DNA of 64,000 nt from UBA2396 sp038042175. GTDB taxonomy: Bacteria; Planctomycetota; Phycisphaerae; Phycisphaerales; UBA1924. Position numbers and translations under genes: made by a program. The stretch spans positions 21,815 to 85,814 of the forward strand of contig CAYHQQ010000010.1 of NCBI GenBank assembly GCA_964358855.1. The letters run 5' to 3'. This document shows, in pieces, positions 17,324 through 25,187 of this stretch. Below the pieces are notes generated by a model. The model was not told where the DNA came from. It ran no database searches and worked only from the letters and a program-made list of their open reading frames with translations. Each line of letters begins with the position of its first letter. Position 1 is the first letter of the stretch.

Positions 17324-18685
17324 GTGAACAGCGGCGACACCATCATTGCGATCGCCTCGCCGCACGCTCGCGCGGCGCGGGGGTTGATCAGGGTGTCGGG
17401 AGCGGGGACCCGGTCGGCGCTCCTGGCGATGGTGGGGGAGCGGGAGTGGGTGCGCGGCGTGTGGCCCATGAAGCTTTCGCTTGGGGAGGGGCTTTATGTC
17501 CCGGTCGTGGTCGCGTGCTTTCCCGGGCCTTTGTCGTACACGGGCGAGGACAGCGCGGAGATCCAGTGTCCGGGAAACCCGGCGCTCATGGACCGGATCG
17601 TCACCGAGATGATCAAGTCGCACGGCTTGCGAGCGGCCGAGGGCGGCGAGTTCACCGCGCGGGCGTACCTTGGCGATCGGCTCACGCTCGAGGAGGCCGA
17701 GGGAGTGGCGGCGGTGATCGCGGCTCGCAGCGCGTGGGAGTTGGCGGGCGCAAGAGCGGTGCTGGCGGGTGAGGCGGGAAGGCGATGGCGGGTGTGGATG
17801 GAGGAGTGCGCGACGCTGCTCGCGCTGGTTGAGGCGGGCATCGACTTCACCGATCAGGAGGATGTTGTCGCGATCTCGCCCGGGGAACTGCGGGCGCGAT
17901 TGACGGCAATGGCGGGGGCGATCGAGGCGGAGGTCGGGCCAGAGCGGGCCAGCGAGTCGGGACGGGCGGTGCCGCGCGTCGTGCTGTTTGGGGCGCCCAA
18001 CGCTGGCAAGTCGACGCTTTTCAATCGGCTGCTGGGCAGGAAGAGGGCGGTGGAGTCGGCGATCGCGGGAACAACGCGCGACGCGCTGGTGGAGCTTCTG
18101 GACCTGTCGGGCGACGCACCGGGCGGGGGGGCGGTGGAGCTGGTCGACGTCGCGGGGTATGACGGGGAGGACGGCGCGACTTGCGGACGGGCGGGCGACA
18201 GTGTGGAGGGTGCGGGCCAGCGGGCGGCGGTGGGATCGGTGCAGGATGCGGACGTTGTGGTGCACTGCGACCCGCGCGGCGAGTTTGTGATGCCGAGCGG
18301 GATCGTTCCGCGCGGCGCGATCATCAGGGTGCGGACCAAGGGCGATCTGAGCGATGCGAGGCCGGTGGATCCAGGGGTCATTTCGGTCTGCGCGATCGAC
18401 GGATGGAATCTCGACCTGCTGCGACAGGGCATCGCGGGTGAGGCGTGGAGGGCGGCGGAGACGGCGGCGCCACTTGTTCCCCGGCACCGACGAGCGCTGG
18501 TGAGGACGCTGGAGGCGATTCGTGAGGCGGCGGAGGGGGCTCGGGCGGGCCCGAGGCTTGCGAGTCCCGAGATCGTGGCCGGGGCGCTGCGTGCGGCGAC
18601 CGATGCGATGGGGGAACTGCTTGGACGGATCAGTCCCGATGAGGTCCTTGGGCGGATCTTCGCCTCGTTCTGTATCGGCAAGTGA
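17324..18685 (+). CDS. mnmE: tRNA uridine-5-carboxymethylaminomethyl synthesis GTPase MnmE
   Basis: 453 residues from a GTG at 17324 with GGAGGAG just upstream. With MnmG it modifies the wobble uridine of certain tRNAs. The N-terminal folate-binding domain starts DTIIAIASPHARAARGLIRVSG and contains GPLSYTGEDSAEI. The G domain has G1 GAPNAGKSTLFNRLL (about residue 223), G2 region AGTTRDA, G3 DVAG, and a G4 motif TKGD in place of the usual NKxD. The C-terminal FCIGK carries the essential cysteine. The order yidC-mnmE is conserved in many bacteria; mnmG is not in this window. Confidence 0.95.
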   Translation: MNSGDTIIAIASPHARAARGLIRVSGAGTRSALLAMVGEREWVRGVWPMKLSLGEGLYVPVVVACFPGPLSYTGEDSAEIQCPGNPALMDRIVTEMIKSHGLRAAEGGEFTARAYLGDRLTLEEAEGVAAVIAARSAWELAGARAVLAGEAGRRWRVWMEECATLLALVEAGIDFTDQEDVVAISPGELRARLTAMAGAIEAEVGPERASESGRAVPRVVLFGAPNAGKSTLFNRLLGRKRAVESAIAGTTRDALVELLDLSGDAPGGGAVELVDVAGYDGEDGATCGRAGDSVEGAGQRAAVGSVQDADVVVHCDPRGEFVMPSGIVPRGAIIRVRTKGDLSDARPVDPGVISVCAIDGWNLDLLRQGIAGEAWRAAETAAPLVPRHRRALVRTLEAIREAAEGARAGPRLASPEIVAGALRAATDAMGELLGRISPDEVLGRIFASFCIGK

Positions 18686-18882
18686 GCCGGCCGGGAGCCG
18701 GTTGGATTCATCGAGGCGCAAGACTGCCTGATTGGGGCATTTCAGGCGGGTTTTGCGCGAAATGTGAAATCACAAGAATGCGATGGATCGGGCCGGACTC
18801 CGAGCGGGTAGACTGCGCCTTCCAGAGCACGGGGCGGTGTCGCCCCACTTTGTGGAGAGCCTTTGGAGCAAGGAGAATCAGT

Positions 18883-21591
18883 ATGTTGAACAAGAGACTG
18901 CCACGTCGGGCGTGTTGTTGGCTTGGCGTGGTCGCCGGAACGCTTGTCGCGTTTGGAGCGATGTCGGTGGCGGGCGCTCAGCAGGGCGATGGGACCGCGG
19001 GTGTTCGCGGGCCGGAGAATGCGGCGGCCAAGGCGCCCAATGCTCCGCTCTCGAAGCTCATGGGCGTGGCTCTTCCGGGCGATGGCCTGCCGACGTTCAC
19101 GCTGGGTGTGCTCGACAACGCTGCGCTCATCGCGCAGGACGATGCTCAGGTCGCCAACGGCGAGTTTGATCGTCCGCTGCGTGTGAGCGTGCCCAATCCG
19201 ATCGCGTTTGATTTCGCCTCGGGCCAGTGGTTTGATGTCCCCGGGCGCGGGCGGCTGTGGGTGGCGCAGGTGAGGTCGGAGGGCGCGTACGGCCTGCGGC
19301 TTGAGTTCTCGAGCTTCAATCTGCCCGCGGGGGCGATGATGAGCGTGTCGGCGCCGAGCCGTCCGGATGCGTCCCAGGGCCTGTACGAGGGCAAGGGGCC
19401 GGGCGAGGCCGGGTCGTTCTGGGCGGGCACGACGTTTGAGGAGACGGCGCGGGTGGAGTTGTTCGTGCCGGCGGGCGTCGAGCTGGCGAACGTGCCGTTT
19501 GTGATCAGCGGCGTGCAGCACATGTACCGCGACCCGGTGACCGGTGCGGGCAGCATCGGGGATCGGGCGTTGCCCTGCGAGCAGGACGTGACGTGCTATC
19601 CGGCGTTTGCCAACGTGGCGGCGGGCGTGGCCCGCATGTACTACGTCGACGGCGGCGGGTTTGTGTGCACGGGGCAGCTGCTCAACGCGCTCAACGGCGA
19701 TCTGACGCCGTACTTCCTGACGGCCAACCACTGCATCAGCACCAACAGCGTCGCGCACACGCTCGAGTGCTACTGGTACTACCAGACCAGCGTGTGCAAC
19801 GGCGCGGTGCCGGACATCAACACGGTGCCCAGGTCGGATTACGCGACGTTGCTTTCCACCGGCACCCCAAGCGACTATTCGTTCCTGATGGTTGAGGGGA
19901 CGATTCCCCGCAATCTGTACTGGGAGGGGTGGACCCTCTCGATGCCGTCGGTGGGTGAGACGGTCTACGGCGTTCACCATCCTGGCGGCGAGTTCAAGCG
20001 GTATTTCGCGGGCTCGGCCGCGACCAGCCCCACGTGCGCCGGCTCGACCAACGCGGACCACATCCGCGTGAACTACACCAACGGCACGACCGAGCCGGGC
20101 TCGTCGGGCAGCGCCGAGTACCGCAACTTTGGCGGGGGAGACTACCGCGTGGTCGGGCAGCTGCACTGTGGGCGGTCGGCCTGCGTGGTCGATCCGGCTG
20201 AGAATCGCGGGTCTTACGGTCGGCTGGACGTGAGCTACAACGCGGGGATCAACGCCTACCTGGGCGCGGGCTCCGACGACGGGTATGAGGTCAACAACAC
20301 GTGCGCCACGGCGAGGAACCTGGGCGGCGTGGGCAACACTTATTGGGGCTACCTGACGGTCAAGTCCACCAACGAGGACTGGTACAAGGTCACCGTCCCC
20401 GCGGGCGGCACGGTCACCCCCAGCCTCTCGTTCACGCACGCCTGGGGCGACGTCGACGTGACGATGTTCGACGCGTGCGGCGGGGCGCTGGTGGCGAGCT
20501 CGACTGGAACGGGCAATTCCGAGTCGTTCACCTACACCAACACCACCGGCTTTGCCCGCGACTACTACATCCACGTCTATCTCTACAACGACACGCGGAA
20601 CTACTACAACTTCTCCACCAACGTGCAGGCGGCGCCGGTTCCGGCCACCGACTCCTGCGGCAGCGCCCAGACCATCTTCGATGGCGGGACGTACACCGGC
20701 ACCACCGTCGGCGCATCGCTCGACGGCGCTGATACGTGTCGCACCGGTGAGGGGCCCGACGTCTGGTACAAGTACACGGCGACGTGCGACGGTGTCATGG
20801 TTGTTGACACGTTTGGCAGCGGCTACGACACGATTCTTTCGGCGCACACGGGCTGCCCGGGCAACACCGGCAACCAGGTCGCGTGCAACGACGACACCGG
20901 CGGCCTGCAATCCCAGATCGTCTTCTCGGTCACGCGCAACACCACCTACCGCATCCGCGTGTCGGGGTACAACGGGGCGGCGGGCAACTTCACCCTTCAC
21001 GCGAACCTCTCGCGTCCTTCCAACGACAACTGCGCTGGATTCGTGACCATCGGGTCGGGCGTCTATTCGTTTAACTCCTGCGGGTGCACCACCGACGGCC
21101 CGGCCGAGTCGGCCTGTGCCTACTTCGGCTATCCCCAGGTCGACAACGACTTCTGGGTCCGGTGGTACGCCGATTGCAATGGCGATGCGACCGTCACCAC
21201 GTGCGGCAGCACGTTTGACACCAAGATCGCCGTCTACCCCGGCTCATGCCCCTCGGGTCCGGAGTCCACGCTCGCGTGCGACGACGATTCCTGCGGGCTC
21301 CAGTCGATCGTGACGTTCCGGGTGGTTGCCGGCCAGCCCTACCTGCTCCGCTTTGGCGGCTTCAACGGGGCCGCGGGCTCGGGCACGCTGTCGATCAGCT
21401 GCTCGACCATCACCTGCCCCGCCGACTTCGACGGCGACGGCACGGTTGACTTCTTTGACTACGACGCCTTCGTGAACTGCTTTGAGGGCATCGTCTGCCC
21501 GCCCGGCAAGACCGCCGACTTTGACGGCGACGGCACGGTTGATTTCTTCGACTACGACGCCTTCGTGGTCGCGTTTGAGACCCCCTGCTGA
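18883..21591 (+). CDS. Secreted trypsin-like serine protease with PPC-like repeats and C-terminal dockerin-like cassette
   Basis: 902 residues from ATG 18883, preceded by AAGGAGA. Signal peptide about residues 1-35 (LGVVAGTLVAFGAMSVAGAQ). The protease domain resembles lysyl-endopeptidase-type S1 enzymes: FLTANHC supplies His, SDYSFLMVEG a candidate Asp, and GTTEPGSSGSAEY the nucleophile Ser. Downstream are a PPC-like beta domain (ARNLGGVGNTYWGYL) and two copies of a DxWYKYTATC/ACNDDTGGLQSQIVFSV-type module. The last 58 residues form the cassette: two DFDGDGTVDFFDYDAFV loops, four Cys, and a final Cys. It is likely a surface or extracellular protease; specificity is unknown. A terminator follows. 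Confidence 0.85.
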   Translation: MLNKRLPRRACCWLGVVAGTLVAFGAMSVAGAQQGDGTAGVRGPENAAAKAPNAPLSKLMGVALPGDGLPTFTLGVLDNAALIAQDDAQVANGEFDRPLRVSVPNPIAFDFASGQWFDVPGRGRLWVAQVRSEGAYGLRLEFSSFNLPAGAMMSVSAPSRPDASQGLYEGKGPGEAGSFWAGTTFEETARVELFVPAGVELANVPFVISGVQHMYRDPVTGAGSIGDRALPCEQDVTCYPAFANVAAGVARMYYVDGGGFVCTGQLLNALNGDLTPYFLTANHCISTNSVAHTLECYWYYQTSVCNGAVPDINTVPRSDYATLLSTGTPSDYSFLMVEGTIPRNLYWEGWTLSMPSVGETVYGVHHPGGEFKRYFAGSAATSPTCAGSTNADHIRVNYTNGTTEPGSSGSAEYRNFGGGDYRVVGQLHCGRSACVVDPAENRGSYGRLDVSYNAGINAYLGAGSDDGYEVNNTCATARNLGGVGNTYWGYLTVKSTNEDWYKVTVPAGGTVTPSLSFTHAWGDVDVTMFDACGGALVASSTGTGNSESFTYTNTTGFARDYYIHVYLYNDTRNYYNFSTNVQAAPVPATDSCGSAQTIFDGGTYTGTTVGASLDGADTCRTGEGPDVWYKYTATCDGVMVVDTFGSGYDTILSAHTGCPGNTGNQVACNDDTGGLQSQIVFSVTRNTTYRIRVSGYNGAAGNFTLHANLSRPSNDNCAGFVTIGSGVYSFNSCGCTTDGPAESACAYFGYPQVDNDFWVRWYADCNGDATVTTCGSTFDTKIAVYPGSCPSGPESTLACDDDSCGLQSIVTFRVVAGQPYLLRFGGFNGAAGSGTLSISCSTITCPADFDGDGTVDFFDYDAFVNCFEGIVCPPGKTADFDGDGTVDFFDYDAFVVAFETPC

Positions 21592-21628
21592 TCGGGAAAA
21601 GTCCTGATTCAGCGATCGTGATAGCACA

Positions 21629-21658
21629 AGACCCCGGGCATGGGCCCGGGGTCTTTTC
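21629..21658 (+). terminator. Rho-independent terminator after the secreted protease gene
   Basis: An 11-bp stem AGACCCCGGGC / GCCCGGGGTCT (21629-21639 with 21644-21654) with a four-base loop is followed by TTTC. It starts 37 bases after the protease stop. Confidence 0.85.
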
Positions 21659-21755
21659 ATTGGCGGGGTGAGCGATGTGCCAGACAGGTCGGGGGCTGCA
21701 CAGGGCGGGTGCGTCCAGTTTCCCGAAACACACCAACTTCTGCCTAGAATTGAGC

Positions 21756-22118
21756 ATGACCTATAAGGGCGTCTATCGAGACGGAATAGTCACGCTTCAA
21801 GGTGATGTCGATCTCCGAAATGGAGCGGCGGTCGATGTCAATTTGCGAAGCGTTCCGAAGAAATCGCGGCGCAAGACACTCTCGGCCAAGGCCTCTGCAA
21901 AGAGAAAGGCCACATCCAATGTCGCCGCGCTCTTTCGAGCCAACGGATGGGAGCTTTTGCCGCAAAGCAAAATGACCAAGGAGCAGCGCATCGCGGCGGC
22001 ACTCGCGGTTCAAGGGACCTGGAGCGATCGTCCCGATTGGAAGGGTAAATCGACGGTACAGATCGCCAAGGAACTCCGCGAGCGGGCATCGCGCCGTGGG
22101 CGGGGGCGAGATGCCTGA
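21756..22118 (+). CDS. Antitoxin-like protein, DUF104/AF2212-like N-terminus
   Basis: 120 residues from ATG 21756. The start TYKGVYRDGIVTLQGDVDLRNGAAVDV fits the short beta-rich DUF104/AF2212-like antitoxin pattern, followed by a basic linker (KKSRRKTLSAKASAKRK) and an alpha-helical C-terminal part that would bind the toxin. Its stop overlaps the start of the PIN-domain gene by eight bases, the usual toxin-antitoxin arrangement with antitoxin first. Base composition is visibly less GC-rich than the neighbours, consistent with horizontal acquisition. Confidence 0.75.
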   Translation: MTYKGVYRDGIVTLQGDVDLRNGAAVDVNLRSVPKKSRRKTLSAKASAKRKATSNVAALFRANGWELLPQSKMTKEQRIAAALAVQGTWSDRPDWKGKSTVQIAKELRERASRRGRGRDA

Positions 22119-22500
22119 GATGCTGATTATCGATACGTCCGTGCTGATCGACCACCGCCGAAATCATGCCGACGCGGTTCCATTTGTGCTGGGCTTGTTG
22201 AACAAGCACGTCGCGAGCATTCACCCGGTGTCCGCCGCAGAAATGCTCGACGGCGCATTGAATCGCGCCGACATGCGTCGGACGATCGAGTTCCTGGGGG
22301 CGTTCAGGCGATTGTCGGTGAAGTCCGCCGACTTCGAGGTTTGCCTGGCGCTAATGGCACAGGTTCGACTCGCGCACGGCATCGGATGGGCCGACTGTCT
22401 AATCGCCGCCACGTGCGTTCGACTTCAGTTGCCGCTTGTGACGATGAATGACAAGCATTTCAAGGCGATCCGCGGTCTGAGGGTCGTTCGGCCCTATTGA
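22111..22500 (+). CDS. vapC: PIN-domain ribonuclease toxin, VapC family
   Basis: 129 residues from ATG 22111. The PIN-domain acidic residues are all visible: Asp in IIDTSVLID, Glu in SAAEMLDG, Asp in GWADCLIAATC, and Asp in TMNDKHF. VapC toxins are Mg-dependent RNases that cut tRNA or rRNA and are held in check by the cognate antitoxin encoded just upstream. The eight-base overlap implies translational coupling. The pair may autoregulate; no operator was identified. Confidence 0.9.
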   Translation: MPEMLIIDTSVLIDHRRNHADAVPFVLGLLNKHVASIHPVSAAEMLDGALNRADMRRTIEFLGAFRRLSVKSADFEVCLALMAQVRLAHGIGWADCLIAATCVRLQLPLVTMNDKHFKAIRGLRVVRPY

Positions 22501-22592
22501 GTTGACGCGTCCTGGGGATGGACGGTCCTGATACGACGATGATTCCGGGCCCTTTCGTTCCTGTCTCCATCGCGACTGCGCACTGGCGTTCG

Positions 22593-23096
22593 TCAGAACG
22601 GATCCCAAAGGCCTTTGAGCACTTCTTTCGACGTGCTTCTGGCGAAATCCGACCGGGCGCGGCGGATGGTGTTGGCGAGCCGGCGAGCTTCGCTCTTCTT
22701 GCCCTGCTGGGCGCGGATGCGGGAGAGAATGGCGACGGCGTCGGGATCGTCGCCGAAGCGGAGGGCCTTCTGAGCTGCGCGAGCTGCTTCGGCGTAGCGA
22801 CCGGCGATGTCAAGGACCGCCGCGAGGTTTTCCCAGGCACGCGCGTTCGCAGGATCAAGTTCGAGAACGCGACGGTAAGCACGCTCGTGCCGCGCGCTGC
22901 TGTAGATCCGCTTGTGCACACAAGCGAGTTCGCGATACTCGGCAATGGCGAGGAGAACCTCGGGGGCGCGACGGTGCTTGCGTGCCGCAACTGAGACACT
23001 TGCGACGGACCTGGCGTCGAAGTTATTTGCGCGGTAAAGGCGGCGAATCCGTTCGATGAGACGTTCGACGGCGTTGTCGGAGACAGAGCGTTTCAT
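22593..23096 (-). CDS. TPR-repeat protein
   Basis: 167 residues if started at ATG 23096. The middle of the protein has tetratricopeptide-like helices: RAYRRVLELDPANARAWENLAAVLDIAGRYAEAARAA and the following AQKALRFGDDPDAVAILSR. It is rich in Arg and Ala, with no signal peptide. The frame stays open to 23231 but the extra N-terminus is low-complexity and unlike the rest. No clear ribosome site is visible at either start. Role unknown; protein-protein interaction is likely from the repeats. Confidence 0.6.
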   Translation of the reverse strand: MKRSVSDNAVERLIERIRRLYRANNFDARSVASVSVAARKHRRAPEVLLAIAEYRELACVHKRIYSSARHERAYRRVLELDPANARAWENLAAVLDIAGRYAEAARAAQKALRFGDDPDAVAILSRIRAQQGKKSEARRLANTIRRARSDFARSTSKEVLKGLWDPF

Positions 23097-23296
23097 GGAG
23101 GGAGCGAGTTGACGGAAGGGGCGGTGGGGGAACCCTGGTTTCTCCGACGTCGGCCGCGGGGTGCCCCAAGTGTGTTTCCGCGAGGTGCGTGCGGGTGCAG
23201 CGAGGCCAATGACACGCAGGGTTGTCCGCACTCATCGGCCTTGGACCTGCAGGGTTCACGGTGATCTGCGTGGGCCGATGAGTGGCACGCGCGGGA

Positions 23297-23860
23297 TCAG
23301 GTTCCCAGGGTGAGACCGGTGGGCTGGGGGCGGACGGCGTGGGTGGGCTGGAGGACCAGGCCGAGTGGCACGCGCTTGCCGTCGGCGGGTGGCATGCCTT
23401 CCTGATCGATGTGACGCTGGATGGCCATGATGCCCTCGATGAGTTGTTCGGGGCGTGGGGGGCAGCCGGGGATGTAGATGTCGACGGGGAGGAACTGGTC
23501 GCAGCCCTGCACGGTCGCGTAGGTGTCGAAGACGCCGCCGGTGGAGGCACAGGCGCCCATGGAGATGACCCACTTGGGTTCGGGCATTTGCTGGTAGACC
23601 CGCTGGAGGACTGGGAGCATCTTGATCCCGATGCGCCCGGCGACGATCATCAGGTCGGCTTGGCGCGGGCTGAACCGCATGACCTCGGCCCCGAATCGGG
23701 CGAGATCAAAGCGGCTGCAGGCGGTGGCCATGAGCTCGATGCCGCAGCAGGCGGTCGCAAAGGGCATCGGCCAGATCGACGAGCGGCGAGCCCAGTTGAT
23801 GACGCGGCGGAGCTGCGTGGTGAGGACGGTATCGGCGGGAAGTGCGGCTTCTAGACCCAT
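23297..23860 (-). CDS. nuoB: NADH-quinone oxidoreductase subunit B
   Basis: 187 residues from ATG 23860. NuoB carries the terminal [4Fe-4S] cluster N2 of respiratory complex I. The ligands are in place: tandem Cys in ATACCGIEL (residues 38-39), Cys in SMGACASTGG, and Cys in IPGCPPRPE. RFDLARFGAE and RFSPRQADLMIVAG also match the family. It stands alone: none of nuoA, C, D or other subunits lie next to it, so it is either part of a dispersed complex I gene set or a paralogue. The frame continues upstream to 23935 without conserved sequence. Confidence 0.95.
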   Translation of the reverse strand: MGLEAALPADTVLTTQLRRVINWARRSSIWPMPFATACCGIELMATACSRFDLARFGAEVMRFSPRQADLMIVAGRIGIKMLPVLQRVYQQMPEPKWVISMGACASTGGVFDTYATVQGCDQFLPVDIYIPGCPPRPEQLIEGIMAIQRHIDQEGMPPADGKRVPLGLVLQPTHAVRPQPTGLTLGT

Positions 23861-24051
23861 GCCCGATGATAGGTGCACCGACCCCCGAAGCGATCGGCGC
23901 CAGGAGCGGCGGAAACCGACCATTCCGGGCGCCAACTGTCAGCCCGCCAGGTCGGGGCCGGCTGATCTGCAGCGCGGGCGAGTCGGGTACCGCACGGGCC
24001 GCCCAAGTCAGCGGCGTGACACCGGCGGCGCGTACCCTCCCATCCATCGTG

Positions 24052-25029
24052 ATGCAAGATGCACTCCAGTTTTGCGGGGGTTTGGTTCTGCTACTTGTGG
24101 GAGGCCGGCTGCTCGTCTCGGCCTCGGTCGATACCGCCAAGCGCCTGCGTGTCTCGCCGCTGGTGGTTGGGCTCACTCTGGTGGCCTGGGGCACGAGCGC
24201 GCCGGAGCTCGCGCTCAACCTCATCTCGGCGTACAAGGGACGCGGTGATCTCGCGCTTGGCAATATCGTGGGCGCGAACATCTGCAACATGGCGCTGGTT
24301 CTGGGCGTCTGTGCGATGATGAGGCCGCTGGTGGTGCAGGAGCGGCTCATCAAGGTTGAGATCTGGCTCAATGGTGCGATCGTGGGCTTTATGGCACTCC
24401 TGGGGATGTTCACGGGCTTCGCGAAGTGGGAAGCCGGTCTCATGCTCGGCGTGTTCGGGGTGTACAGCACGTGGACGATTATGGCGGCCCTTCGCCAGAC
24501 CGACAAGGCACCCTCGGCTGACGCCGCGGATACGCTGGGCGATGATCCGACGCGCGAGGCGTCCCCGATGGGATGGTTCATGATCGCGGCGTGTTTCGTG
24601 GGAGGTCTGGTGCTGCTCTCGTATGGGGGATCGCTGGCGAGCGACGGGGCCTCAGGGATTGCGCTGTCCATGGGTGTTCCCGCCACGATCGTCGGGGTCA
24701 CCATCGTCTCGATCGGCACCACGCTCCCCGAGATGGTCACGGGCGTCATGGCCGTCCGCAAGGGCCAGACCGACCTGGCGATGGGCAATGCCATCGGGTC
24801 GTGCTTGTTCAACGCGGGCGCGATCTTCGGCATGGTCGGGCTGTTCGCACCGCCCGGCGTGGACGGCACGCTCACGCTGCCTTTGGCCTACATGGGCCTG
24901 CTCGCCATAGCGCTCGTGCCGATCAGCCGCACATTCGGCAAGACGGTGTCGCGACTGGAAGGCGGACTCCTGTTGGCCTCCTACGCGGTGTTCCTGGGCG
25001 TGTCGGTAATCCTGGCGACCAGGGGTTGA
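24052..25029 (+). CDS. Calcium/sodium antiporter (CaCA family, YrbG-like)
   Basis: 325 residues from ATG 24052 (GTG 24049 adjacent). Two inverted repeat halves, each with the alpha-motif of Na/Ca exchangers: GTSAPELALNLISA with GNIVGANICN in the first half, and GTTLPEMVTGVMAVRKGQ with GNAIGSCLFN in the second. About ten hydrophobic segments are visible. It should move Ca2+ or a related cation across the inner membrane using the Na+ or H+ gradient. It is divergent from nuoB. Given the Ca-loop cassettes elsewhere, calcium handling is suggestive but not shown. Confidence 0.92.
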   Translation: MQDALQFCGGLVLLLVGGRLLVSASVDTAKRLRVSPLVVGLTLVAWGTSAPELALNLISAYKGRGDLALGNIVGANICNMALVLGVCAMMRPLVVQERLIKVEIWLNGAIVGFMALLGMFTGFAKWEAGLMLGVFGVYSTWTIMAALRQTDKAPSADAADTLGDDPTREASPMGWFMIAACFVGGLVLLSYGGSLASDGASGIALSMGVPATIVGVTIVSIGTTLPEMVTGVMAVRKGQTDLAMGNAIGSCLFNAGAIFGMVGLFAPPGVDGTLTLPLAYMGLLAIALVPISRTFGKTVSRLEGGLLLASYAVFLGVSVILATRG

Positions 25030-25187
25030 CCATCATCGCGCCCAAGGACTTGGAATATCGAACCTCGACCGTTCGGGAATGACCGTGATGCGGCGATGAC
25101 CCCTACGTTCGAAGCCATTGAGGGAGATTCTCATTCGGGCGGCCCAGGCGCGGACGCCCCCGCTTTGGAGGCTCTCTACGACGATCT

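Noticed and set aside
14834..18721. 1295-residue minus-strand open frame opposite yidC and mnmE
   Set aside because: Same reason: antisense of two housekeeping genes, no domain pattern, no signal or start site.
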